Assembly: GCA_014727835.1 (NCBI GenBank)
Contig: WJMT01000011.1
Location: 1 to 33,060 of the forward strand
Direction: 5' to 3'
Origin: Candidatus Aminicenantota bacterium
GTDB lineage: Bacteria > Acidobacteriota > Aminicenantia > Aminicenantales > Aminicenantaceae
Length of the DNA stretch: 33,060 nucleotides
The position numbers and the translations under genes are program-made. A model generated the notes under the pieces. It was not told the DNA's origin. It was given only the letters and a program-made list of their open reading frames with translations, and did no database searches. Shown here one piece after another: positions 1 to 6,836 of the stretch (positions within the stretch are counted from its first letter, which is position 1; every line of letters begins with the position of its first letter).

Positions 1-2130
1 ATCACCGTGACTCTTGGCCTGAAAAAACTCTTTGTGCCCGCTCTTGTGGTGCTGGCGATCGTGGCAGCCGCATTCATCATCTGGCAGTTCCTTCCTGGAA
101 AAAAAGTCTTTAAAGCCCCTGTGATCGAAAACTCAGTGGCTGTGATCAGTTTCGAAAACTTAACCGGAGAGGAAAAGTATGACTATTACCGGAGGTCCAT
201 ACCCAACCTCTTGATCACAAACCTCGAGAATGCAGGACTCTCTTATGTGGTCAGCTGGGAAAGGATGCAGGACCTTCTCAAACAGACCAGAAGGAGAGAG
301 GGAGAGATCATTGAAAGTGAATCCGGATTTGAAATCTGCCGCCGCGAAGGAGTGCAGGCTCTTGTCACGGGAAGCATCAACAAGGCCGGAGACATGTTCG
401 CCATCGAATTGAGAATTTTGGACGCAGAGACCAAAAGACATATCAAGACCGCCACTTCGCGGGGAATCGGGGAACAGAGTATTATTGAAACTCAGATTGA
501 CGAGCTGAGCAGAGAGATTGCCCAGGGAATAGGAATTGCCCAAAACAAGATCGATGAATCCAAAATCCATATCTCTGAGGTCACCACTGAATCCATGGAA
601 GCGTATAATCTATATCTCAAAGGGGTGGAATCCTATTTTAAACTCTACCTGGATGAGGCCCAGCGCTATCTCGAAGAGGCTCTTTCTGTTGATCCCGCCT
701 TTGCCTCAGCCTATCGTATTCTCGCTTTAGTGCACCATCAAGCTGAAAATCCCAAAGCCAGGGAGGAAGCCCTAATAAAAGCCAAAGCCTTTTCTGAAAA
801 GACAGCAGAAAAAGAAAGGCTGTTCATTGAGGCCACTTATGCCGCGCTTGTGGAAGCGGACTTGGACCAAAGTCTGAACATCTATTACCGCATTATCGAA
901 AAATATCCAAAAGAGAAGCGGGCCTATTTCTGGGCTGGAGTCAGTCACTATTTGAGGGGTGATTCAGATAAAGCCATTGAGCCCTTCCAAAAAGCCATAG
1001 AGCTGGACCCTGATTTTGGAAACGCCTTGAACATGATCGCATACTCTCATTCACATCAAGGAGATTATGATAAAGCCATTTCTTATTTTGAAAAGTATGC
1101 CTCAGTTTATCCTGAACAGGCCAACCCGCTCGACTCTCTGGGAGATCTGTATTTCATCATGGGCCGGCTGGATGATGCCATTGAAAAATATAAAGATGCA
1201 TTGAAAATCAAACCCGATTTTGGGTCTAGTTTGATGCTTTCCTATTTATATGCACTGAAAGAGGACTATGCAGAGGCCCTCAACTGGATCGACAGATACA
1301 TATCCAAAACTGCCTCTCCGGGCCGTAAAGCAGGGGGACACTTTTGGAAGGGATTTTATCATTACTGGCTTGGGAATTCAGAGGAGTGCTTTGCCGAATT
1401 CCAAACTGCAGAGGACCAAGCAGAACAAATCAAAAACCAGTCTTTAAAAGCAGGAATCGATGCTTTGAGAGGATGGGTTTATTATGATAGAGGGGACTTT
1501 GACCGCAGCAGGCAGTCATTCCAAAGATGGCATGAGGCCGCTGCAGAACAACTGCCTTCTTTCCAAAAATCATTGAAAGCTCTATACCTCCTTTACATCG
1601 GATTTGTGGACTTAAAACAAGGGCAAATGGATTCGGCCCAGTCTAAAGTCAAACAGATCGAATCCATTCTGTCTGACATCAAATTAGATAATCAAAATAA
1701 CTTTCAAAACTGGATGACCTTACTCAAAGGAGAGCTCTGGCTTGCTAAGGGCTCGGCGCAGCAGGCTATTGCAATCGCGGAAAACATCGAGGCCCCGCCC
1801 TTTCACAGCTATAACATGAGGTCCGGACAATACATTTTATACAATATACCTTTCCTTAAGGATATGCTGGCTAGAGCTTATATCAAGAACGACGAGCCGG
1901 ATAAAGCCATTGCCCAATACGAAAGACTGATCGCTTTTGATCCGCAGCAGGAGGATAGATACCTCGCTCATCCTGTTTACCATTACAGGCTGGCTATTCT
2001 TTATGAAGAAAAGGGGTGGGAAGGAAAAGCCATGGAAGAGTATGAAAAATTTCTTGCTCTATGGAAGGATGCGGATCCTGAGTTTACCGAGGTGACCGAT
2101 GCCCGAAAAAGACTTGCAGCCCTGCAGTAA
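1..2130 (+). CDS. Membrane-anchored TPR protein, 5'-truncated by window edge
   Basis: The frame is open from base 1; a GTG at base 7 gives 707 residues but is a poor start because no ribosome site is visible, so the gene probably begins outside the window. A hydrophobic membrane helix lies at about residues 6-30. A domain of about 130 residues starting SVAVISFENLTGEEKYDYY follows and resembles the TolB-N/FlgO-like domain found between kinase or HTH domains and TPRs. Many TPR repeats come next (about residues 195-430 and again 480-700), with typical helix pairs such as GDSDKAIEPFQKAIELDPDF. Family knowledge: this layout is common as the C-terminal half of transmembrane Ser/Thr kinases or CadC-like regulators, with the TPRs outside the cytoplasm. 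No kinase motif is visible in the window, so the N-terminal domain is inferred. The next gene is on the same strand after 124 bp. Confidence 0.8.
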   Translation: MTVTLGLKKLFVPALVVLAIVAAAFIIWQFLPGKKVFKAPVIENSVAVISFENLTGEEKYDYYRRSIPNLLITNLENAGLSYVVSWERMQDLLKQTRRREGEIIESESGFEICRREGVQALVTGSINKAGDMFAIELRILDAETKRHIKTATSRGIGEQSIIETQIDELSREIAQGIGIAQNKIDESKIHISEVTTESMEAYNLYLKGVESYFKLYLDEAQRYLEEALSVDPAFASAYRILALVHHQAENPKAREEALIKAKAFSEKTAEKERLFIEATYAALVEADLDQSLNIYYRIIEKYPKEKRAYFWAGVSHYLRGDSDKAIEPFQKAIELDPDFGNALNMIAYSHSHQGDYDKAISYFEKYASVYPEQANPLDSLGDLYFIMGRLDDAIEKYKDALKIKPDFGSSLMLSYLYALKEDYAEALNWIDRYISKTASPGRKAGGHFWKGFYHYWLGNSEECFAEFQTAEDQAEQIKNQSLKAGIDALRGWVYYDRGDFDRSRQSFQRWHEAAAEQLPSFQKSLKALYLLYIGFVDLKQGQMDSAQSKVKQIESILSDIKLDNQNNFQNWMTLLKGELWLAKGSAQQAIAIAENIEAPPFHSYNMRSGQYILYNIPFLKDMLARAYIKNDEPDKAIAQYERLIAFDPQQEDRYLAHPVYHYRLAILYEEKGWEGKAMEEYEKFLALWKDADPEFTEVTDARKRLAALQ

Positions 2131-2182
2131 ATTTCCCCCCAATATACTGGAGTAAAGACAAAGATGCACATCTTACAAAAAT

Positions 2183-2212
2183 AAGTACACGAGTATCACG
2201 GTGCTGTATTTT
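2183..2212. repeat. Degenerate A-type unit of the 31-32 bp dispersed repeat
   Basis: The segment ends in GTGCTGTATTTT and aligns without gaps to the unit at 32990-33021, sharing the register of GTA, ACA, GAGTAT and CTGTATTTT positions. It lies between the TPR gene and the fpg-like gene, about 40 bases before the latter's start codon. Divergence is high, so membership of the family is likely but not certain. Confidence 0.45.
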
Positions 2213-2226
2213 CTTGGTGCAGCACC
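2200..2226. other. Small stem-loop upstream of the fpg-like gene
   Basis: GGTGCTG at 2200-2206 is perfectly complementary to CAGCACC at 2220-2226 with a 13-base loop. It has no T tract, so it is not a classical terminator. It lies just before the ribosome site of the following gene; a role is unknown. Confidence 0.35.
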
Positions 2227-2254
2227 AGAAACGAAGCAAGGAAAGGAACAAAGA

Positions 2255-3097
2255 ATGATAGAGATTCCGGAATCTTTGGTTTTGGCCAATCAATTGAACC
2301 AGGTTCTTAAGGAGAGGACTGTTGCAGATGTGACCGCCTGGCAATCCCCGCACAAACTGGCATTTATTTACGGGGATCCCTCAGCATACGGAAACCTGTT
2401 TAAAGGACAAACATTTGAGCGGGCCCGGGGATTCGGCTCCTGGGTGGAGATTCAGTTTAAAGATGCAGTTTTAGCTGTGAGTGAAGGGACCCGCCTTTTT
2501 CACACTAAGGACGAAAAAGAGCTTCCAAAAAAACACCAGATGCTCCTGAAATTTGATGACGGCTCTTTTATGGGGGCGGCTGTGAAGATGTACGGGGCAG
2601 TGGTGGGCGCCCGGCCAGGGGAATACGACAACAAATATTATCTGGTGGCCCAGGAGAAACCAGCTGTGTTCTCCAAGGAATTCAGCTCTTCATATTTCAA
2701 GTCTATGATCGATGAGGAAGGAGTGCAGAAGTTGAGCCTGAAAGCTTTTCTTGCTACAGAACAGAGGATCCCGGGATTGGGGAACGGAGTTCTGCAGGAT
2801 ATTCTTTTCAACAGCCGGCTTCATCCCAAAGAAAAAGTCAAAGATGTCACAGAGAAGCAGAGATATTTTCTGTATCAAACTCTTGTCTCAACTCTTAAGG
2901 ATATGACCGGGCAGGACGGAAGGGATACGGAAAAGGATTTGTTCGGGAATTACGGCGGTTATCAGACCAAAATGAGCGCAAAAACAAAAAATCAGCCCTG
3001 CCCTGTGTGCGGGACACCGATTGTCAAAGCCAGTTACATGGGGGGCAGCATCTACTTTTGCCCCAAGTGCCAGCCACTTTCAAGCAGGAAGAAATAG
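2255..3097 (+). CDS. Atypical Fpg/Nei-family DNA glycosylase-like protein
   Basis: The 280-residue product begins MIEIPESLVLANQL. The ATG at 2255 is chosen because an AGGAAAGG ribosome site sits about 8 bases ahead; a GTG at 2201 in the same frame lacks one. The family fold is clear: an N-terminal beta domain, an H2TH region with GLGNGVLQDILF at about 173-186, and a C-terminal zinc finger with Cys249, Cys252, Cys269 and Cys272. Canonical Fpg/Nei enzymes excise oxidised bases using the N-terminal proline (MPELPE) as Schiff-base nucleophile. Here that position is isoleucine, although the following glutamate is kept. The conserved lysine near residue 57 and the zinc-finger arginine also look replaced. 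From memory, a group of clostridial proteins starts the same way, so this is probably a coherent divergent subfamily. Its TAG stop lies within a dispersed repeat. Confidence 0.85.
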   Translation: MIEIPESLVLANQLNQVLKERTVADVTAWQSPHKLAFIYGDPSAYGNLFKGQTFERARGFGSWVEIQFKDAVLAVSEGTRLFHTKDEKELPKKHQMLLKFDDGSFMGAAVKMYGAVVGARPGEYDNKYYLVAQEKPAVFSKEFSSSYFKSMIDEEGVQKLSLKAFLATEQRIPGLGNGVLQDILFNSRLHPKEKVKDVTEKQRYFLYQTLVSTLKDMTGQDGRDTEKDLFGNYGGYQTKMSAKTKNQPCPVCGTPIVKASYMGGSIYFCPKCQPLSSRKK

Positions 3098-3126
3098 GGT
3101 AAATAGGTATTGTGTCCCTGTATTTA
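3096..3126. repeat. B-type 31-32 bp repeat between convergent genes
   Basis: The unit begins AGGGTAAATAGGTATTGT and ends in GTATTTA, one base shorter than the copies at 30161, 31765 and 33025. It fills the whole gap between the convergent fpg-like and ECF ATPase genes. The last two bases of the fpg TAG stop and the complete TAA stop of the ATPase gene (3124-3126) lie inside the unit. Confidence 0.85.
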
Positions 3127-3888
3127 GAAGATTTTTTTGCACACGGATTCGTAGATGGACAAATCAAGACTGCACGAGCGGAGCAGGTCTTTGTCCCTGA
3201 CCACTTCATAGGAAGGGCCGGTGGTGATGATTTGGCCTTCCTTTAAGACGGCCACCCGGCCGCAGCAGGCCGCAACCGGAATGATCTCCTGGGACACAAT
3301 CACCACGGTAGCGGGCAGGTCTTTGATGATATGAAGGAGCTGCTCCACCATGGAAGGGTCCAGGTTGGAGAAGGGCTCATCAAAAGCCACGATCTCCGGT
3401 CTCATAGCCAAAACCGTAGCCAGAGCCACCCGTTTCCGCTCTCCAAAAGACAGGTGGTGGGAAGTTTTCTTCTCATAGCCTTGAAGCCGCATCTCCTCGA
3501 GGGTCTCTTTGACTCTGCGGCGGACCTCATCCGGACCCAGGCCCATGTTGAGGGGGCCGAAGGCGATGTCCTCTTCCACTGTGGGATTGAACAACTGGTC
3601 ATCCGGATTCTGAAACACCATCCCCACTCTAGAGCGGATCTCCGGGGCGGTGTCTTTATTGACTTCCCTGCCCCCCACTCTCACTGTTCCCTGTCCATAG
3701 AGAATCCCGTTGAGATGAAGAAGCAGAGTGGATTTCCCGGCTCCTGAAGGCCCTATGATGCCGAACCGTTCCTGGTTATGAATGCTTATGTTCACACCGC
3801 GGAGAACAGGGTGGTCTTTTTCATAGGAAAAGCAGAGGTTTTTTATATCAATTGTTCCTTGTTTCCTGTTATGGTTTTTTGGAGTCAT
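3124..3888 (-). CDS. cbiO: Ni/Co ECF transporter ATPase (NikO/CbiO)
   Basis: This 254-residue ABC ATPase energises an energy-coupling-factor importer for nickel or cobalt. Motifs in order are Walker A GPSGAGKST (46-54), Q-loop Gln93 (VFQNPDDQLF, typical of ECF ATPases), signature LSFGERKRVALA (146-157), Walker B IVAFDEP ending at Glu171, and D-loop SNLD (174-177). The switch position, normally His in a THD/SHD context, reads SQE with Gln200, which is unusual. The start codon overlaps the stop of the upstream Q gene by 4 bases, so translation is probably coupled. It is the last gene of the M-L-Q-O operon. Metal specificity cannot be told from the ATPase. Confidence 0.93.
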   Translation of the reverse strand: MTPKNHNRKQGTIDIKNLCFSYEKDHPVLRGVNISIHNQERFGIIGPSGAGKSTLLLHLNGILYGQGTVRVGGREVNKDTAPEIRSRVGMVFQNPDDQLFNPTVEEDIAFGPLNMGLGPDEVRRRVKETLEEMRLQGYEKKTSHHLSFGERKRVALATVLAMRPEIVAFDEPFSNLDPSMVEQLLHIIKDLPATVVIVSQEIIPVAACCGRVAVLKEGQIITTGPSYEVVRDKDLLRSCSLDLSIYESVCKKIF

Positions 3889-4637
3889 AACCCAAACCTC
3901 ACTCCTGTATACAAAGCTAAAAACAGCAGGGAAAAAAGCCCGTCCCGCAGTTTCAGTCTGAATCCGTTGTATTCCTGAAACTCTCCCTGAAACCCCCGGG
4001 ACATCATGGCATTGTACACATCCTGGGCTCTTTTTTTGCCTCTAAGAAAGATCAAAGCCGCCTGGTTTCCATAGATACGGAAGCGGCTGATCCGGCTTTT
4101 TCCCGGAGTGCGGCTTTTCCGGGCCCGGGTGGTCCGCAGCATCTCATCGTTGAGTATAAAAATATACCGGTACATCAGGGCAGACATGACACCCAGTACG
4201 GGGGGAAATTTCAGTTTCTGCAGGCCGTTCAGCAGGCGGTGGAACTTTTCTGTGGAGGACAGGAGAGTCAGCAGAATGACAGCGGCATAGGCTTTGAGCA
4301 GAATAGAAAGAGGATGAAACCACATACTTTCTGCAGAAGACGGGGAAGCAGAAGCTCCCGGACTTAGGAGATAGGACAAGGGCAGCACTCCGGCAGCCAT
4401 CACAATAAAGGGCGAGGCGATCAAGCAGCGCTTGAGCACAAAAGACAGGGGTATCCGGCTGGCTGCCAGCAGCAGGATGATGAGGAGATAATAAAAAGGG
4501 AATCCCGTGAGATCTCCCCGGGGTTCAGAGACCACAGCCACCACTGCCAGGAAAAAACAGATCAATTTGACCCTGGGGTCCAGCTTGTGGATGAACGAGT
4601 CCAAGCGGCTGTATTTGTCTAAATAATCATGCTTCAA
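3885..4637 (-). CDS. cbiQ: Ni/Co ECF transporter transmembrane T-component (NikQ/CbiQ)
   Basis: The 250-residue integral membrane protein has about five or six hydrophobic segments. Its long cytoplasmic part carries the basic coupling motifs of the family: an Ala-Arg-Lys-Ser-Arg stretch near residues 171-175 and AMMSRGFQG near 213-221, which contact the ATPase grooves. The N-terminal DKYSRLDSFIHKLDPRVKL is also typical of CbiQ. It links the substrate-binding M protein to the ATPase. It starts 12 bases after the stop of the L-type gene and overlaps the ATPase gene by 4 bases. Confidence 0.93.
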   Translation of the reverse strand: MKHDYLDKYSRLDSFIHKLDPRVKLICFFLAVVAVVSEPRGDLTGFPFYYLLIILLLAASRIPLSFVLKRCLIASPFIVMAAGVLPLSYLLSPGASASPSSAESMWFHPLSILLKAYAAVILLTLLSSTEKFHRLLNGLQKLKFPPVLGVMSALMYRYIFILNDEMLRTTRARKSRTPGKSRISRFRIYGNQAALIFLRGKKRAQDVYNAMMSRGFQGEFQEYNGFRLKLRDGLFSLLFLALYTGVRFGL

Positions 4638-4649
4638 TAGACGCGCCTT

Positions 4650-5195
4650 TTATCCGGACTTCTTCCGAGCCTTCGCTCCGTAGAGAATTCCAGCAATCCC
4701 GAACACCAAGCTCACTCCCACCAGCGCCTTCCACACAAGCGGGACCTGTGCTTGGGATGGAGCGGCTTCTGACTCTTTGGAGGCTTTCTCCTTTTCCACA
4801 TCCCTGGCCTGTTCAGGGGGATGGGATTCTCCGGACCCAGGGACTGTTGGTTTTTGAAGAAAAAAATCTTCCCCCAAGGAAAGGATCTGTTCACTTTTAT
4901 GCCCGGTCCCGTCATCCACTGCCACTCTCCAGTCTCCGGCCTGGTCAGGGATGAAAGCGAATTTCCCCTTGGCGTCGGTTTTTCCGGTTTGGAACGCCTT
5001 TTCCGAATCCCTCGGAGCATAGATAAAGACATCTCCCCCGGATAATCCGTGCTTATGCCCGCTGTAGCCTGCTTCCACCATCACCACAGAAGGCAGTGGA
5101 GTGATTTTGATTTCCAGTTTGTGCGCATAGAGCCATGAAGCAGCACCAAACCAGAAAATCACAAGTGTTATGAGCCAAATAAACTTTTTTCTCAT
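4650..5195 (-). CDS. NikL-like auxiliary component of the Ni/Co ECF transporter
   Basis: The 181-residue protein has an N-terminal signal or anchor helix, then an extracytoplasmic domain of the carboxypeptidase-regulatory/DUF4198 type (KLEIKITPLPSVVMVEAGYS, then GGDVFIYAPRD, then TGKTDAKGKFAFIPDQAGDWRVAVDD). A charged Ser/Pro/Glu linker leads to a C-terminal helix (VGVSLVFGIAGILYG) with a basic tail. This is the layout of NikL, the auxiliary subunit of NikMLQO systems, playing the role CbiN plays in CbiMNQO. A histidine pair (GHKHG) could touch metal; that is inference. Its ATG overlaps the stop of the M gene by 4 bases. Confidence 0.82.
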   Translation of the reverse strand: MRKKFIWLITLVIFWFGAASWLYAHKLEIKITPLPSVVMVEAGYSGHKHGLSGGDVFIYAPRDSEKAFQTGKTDAKGKFAFIPDQAGDWRVAVDDGTGHKSEQILSLGEDFFLQKPTVPGSGESHPPEQARDVEKEKASKESEAAPSQAQVPLVWKALVGVSLVFGIAGILYGAKARKKSG

Positions 5196-5794
5196 TTTTT
5201 CTCCTTTATCACAGGGTATTTGGGCAGGATGCGGGGATCAACTTTTCTGAAAAATCCTATGATCATTGCGCTGAGAATTCCCTCCGCTCCTGCGGCAATC
5301 ACATAGATGCTCATCAGATAATAAATGCCTCTTCCGTAACCTGAAAGTTCGAATTCCACAGCCATCAACAGGGCTGGCACTATGATCCCCACAAATCCGC
5401 ACAGAAATGCCCTCAGAGCTTCAGGGACCGGGCGGATGCGCCACAGAAAATAGGCGGCCACTGCTCCGGCACTCATGTTGATCACATTCACACCTAGGGA
5501 CAGCAGACCTCCGTGCTGAAACAGCAGCGACTGAAACAGGAGAGCTGTGAACACCACAGGAACAGCCCGGAATCCCAGAAGAATCCCGGCTAAGCCAAAC
5601 AAACCAAGGTGCACAGATGTCCCAGCCACAGGAAAATGAATGAGCGACACAACAAACAGAGCCGCGGCCATGATCCCCATCTTAGGGATCTCCTCTGTAC
5701 GGGCCCTTTTTCCAAACACATACAGCGCTCCTACAGAGACAGCATCTGCGGCTGCAGCCATTTCTGTTGATAAAATCCCATCTGCAATGTGCAT
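5192..5794 (-). CDS. cbiM: Ni/Co ECF transporter substrate-binding S-component (NikM/CbiM)
   Basis: The 200-residue protein with about six or seven membrane helices begins MHIADGILS, the hallmark of NikM/CbiM, in which the free N-terminus and His2 bind the metal. A further conserved histidine region, IHFPVAGTSVHLGLFG (52-67), supplies another ligand. It is the first gene of the operon and defines the substrate class, Ni2+ or Co2+. No cobalamin or urease gene nearby decides between them. An AAGGAG ribosome site sits about 6 bases before the ATG, and a near-consensus promoter lies upstream (5836-5864). Confidence 0.94.
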   Translation of the reverse strand: MHIADGILSTEMAAAADAVSVGALYVFGKRARTEEIPKMGIMAAALFVVSLIHFPVAGTSVHLGLFGLAGILLGFRAVPVVFTALLFQSLLFQHGGLLSLGVNVINMSAGAVAAYFLWRIRPVPEALRAFLCGFVGIIVPALLMAVEFELSGYGRGIYYLMSIYVIAAGAEGILSAMIIGFFRKVDPRILPKYPVIKEKK

Positions 5795-5835
5795 GGATTC
5801 TCCTTGGAATTCTTTTTCGAAGAGCCTAAGAAGTG

Positions 5836-5864
5836 TTTATATCACAGAGCTGGATTCGTGTCAA
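5836..5864 (-). promoter_or_regulatory. Sigma70-type promoter of the Ni/Co transporter operon
   Basis: On the minus strand TTGACA (5859-5864) and TATAAA (5836-5841) are separated by exactly 17 bases, a near-consensus housekeeping promoter, and the first gene starts about 40 bases downstream. The octamer TCAAATAT occurs twice in tandem on the plus strand (5861-5868 and 5869-5876) and overlaps the -35 box, a plausible position for a metal-responsive repressor. I do not recognise a NikR-type palindrome. Confidence 0.7.
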
Positions 5865-5990
5865 ATATTCAAATATCGTGCTACCTTCTTTGCCCACTCA
5901 GTACAAAAGCAGCTCTGTCTTAGAATCTTCTTTTTTGGGTGAAAAAACGGATTCTAAGGGTTTTAAAGAGGCCTTAATAGGGATAATCAA

Positions 5991-6030
5991 TTTATTATCA
6001 ATGACTTGCTGCAGCCAAGCTGCCTAATAG
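5991..6030 (-). repeat. REP-like element, copy near ubiE 3' end
   Basis: Read on the minus strand it contains GGCAGCTTGGCTGCAGCAAG followed by TCATTGATAATAAA. It shares the core CAGCYTGGCTGNRGCAA and the ATTGATA tail with the copies at 12768, 12826, 13816 and 14803. It starts directly after the stop codon of the methyltransferase gene. The core can fold as GCAGC-TTG-GCTGC. Confidence 0.8.
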
Positions 6031-6031
6031 A

Positions 6032-6724
6032 TTATTTTCGGGCGGTGTGGATGGCTGCTGCTCCCAAAAACAGCAGCTGGTGATAGACTGAGGAAAAACC
6101 GGCTTTGCGGCAGAGCGATGAAAATTCAGGTGCATCATAAAAACGGGGCATGGTGTGGGAGAGATAATTGTACCCGGCCCTGGAGCCAGAGATCTTCTGG
6201 CCAATTGGCTTCACCACCCAGCGGATATAGGAATGGTATAGCTTTCGGATGATGAAAAGAGGAGGCTGGCTGGTCTCCAGGTTGAGAAAATGACCACTGG
6301 GCTTCAGCACTCTGTAGAATTCCTTAAGATACAACAGCATGGATTGAGAATCAGGATTGAGGTTTCGGGAGGAAAATGAGATGGTCAAAAGGTCAAAAGA
6401 GCTGTCTGGAAAAGGAAGCCTCCCGGCATCTGCTAAGACGAATTGAACCCGGCGCATGTGCTTTTTCCTCTGCGCCACACGGATCATGTGAGAGCTTCCG
6501 TCTGCCGCATAAATTTCTGAGGGGTGTCCCAACCGGCGCGCCAAATTCTGAGCCATTTCCCCGGTTCCGCTGCACACATCCAATATGCGCTTTTTGCCGA
6601 TCCGGGCCGCGTTTCGGGCGGCGCGCTTTCTCCACACCATATCCAGCCCGAACGTGAGCACATGGTTGATGAGCTCATAGGTGGGAGCGACTTCTTTATA
6701 AATGATCTGGATTCCTTTTTTCAT
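6032..6724 (-). CDS. UbiE/MenG-type quinone methyltransferase
   Basis: The 230-residue class I SAM methyltransferase probably methylates demethylmenaquinone (or a related quinone precursor) in respiratory quinone synthesis. The N-terminal pattern EVAPTYELINHVLTFGLDMVW is typical of UbiE/COQ5/MenG. SAM motif I is ILDVCSGTGEM (47-57), followed by the acidic motif YAADGSS, the FVLADAGRLPF motif, and a conserved region ISFSSRNL near the family's FGLRNV. The C-terminal YNYLSHTMPRFYDAPEF also fits the family. No other menaquinone genes are visible nearby, so the exact substrate is inferred. The ATG has an AGGAAAG ribosome site. Confidence 0.85.
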   Translation of the reverse strand: MKKGIQIIYKEVAPTYELINHVLTFGLDMVWRKRAARNAARIGKKRILDVCSGTGEMAQNLARRLGHPSEIYAADGSSHMIRVAQRKKHMRRVQFVLADAGRLPFPDSSFDLLTISFSSRNLNPDSQSMLLYLKEFYRVLKPSGHFLNLETSQPPLFIIRKLYHSYIRWVVKPIGQKISGSRAGYNYLSHTMPRFYDAPEFSSLCRKAGFSSVYHQLLFLGAAAIHTARK

Positions 6725-6751
6725 GAGGTCTTTCCTGTAGTTTAAACATGT

Positions 6752-6781
6752 ATTATAAAGAAAATCAAACCCCTATCACAA
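6752..6781 (-). promoter_or_regulatory. Likely promoter of the methyltransferase gene
   Basis: On the minus strand TTGTGA (6776-6781) and TATAAT (6752-6757) are 18 bases apart, about 28 bases ahead of the start codon. The -10 box is perfect and the -35 matches at four positions. It lies in the 112-base divergent region shared with the hydrolase gene. Confidence 0.55.
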
Positions 6782-6798
6782 GTCAAGGCAACAAAACT

Positions 6799-6827
6799 TT
6801 GCTTTGCTTTCAGAATTCTGATATACA
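6799..6827 (+). promoter_or_regulatory. Candidate promoter of the hydrolase gene, nearly leaderless
   Basis: TTGCTT (6799-6804) and TATACA (6822-6827) are 17 bases apart. The ATG is at 6837, only 9 bases beyond the -10 box, and no ribosome site precedes it. If this promoter is used the mRNA would have almost no leader. Confidence 0.4.
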
Positions 6828-6836
6828 AATATCATT

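Noticed and set aside
160-570. Long open frame on the minus strand inside the TPR gene.
   Set aside because: It is a shadow of the TPR coding frame; no ribosome site and no recognisable domain.
5795-6031. Cobalamin or NiCo riboswitch ahead of the transporter operon.
   Set aside because: The leader from the predicted promoter to the start codon is about 40 bases, too short, and no B12-box or NiCo-type helices were seen.
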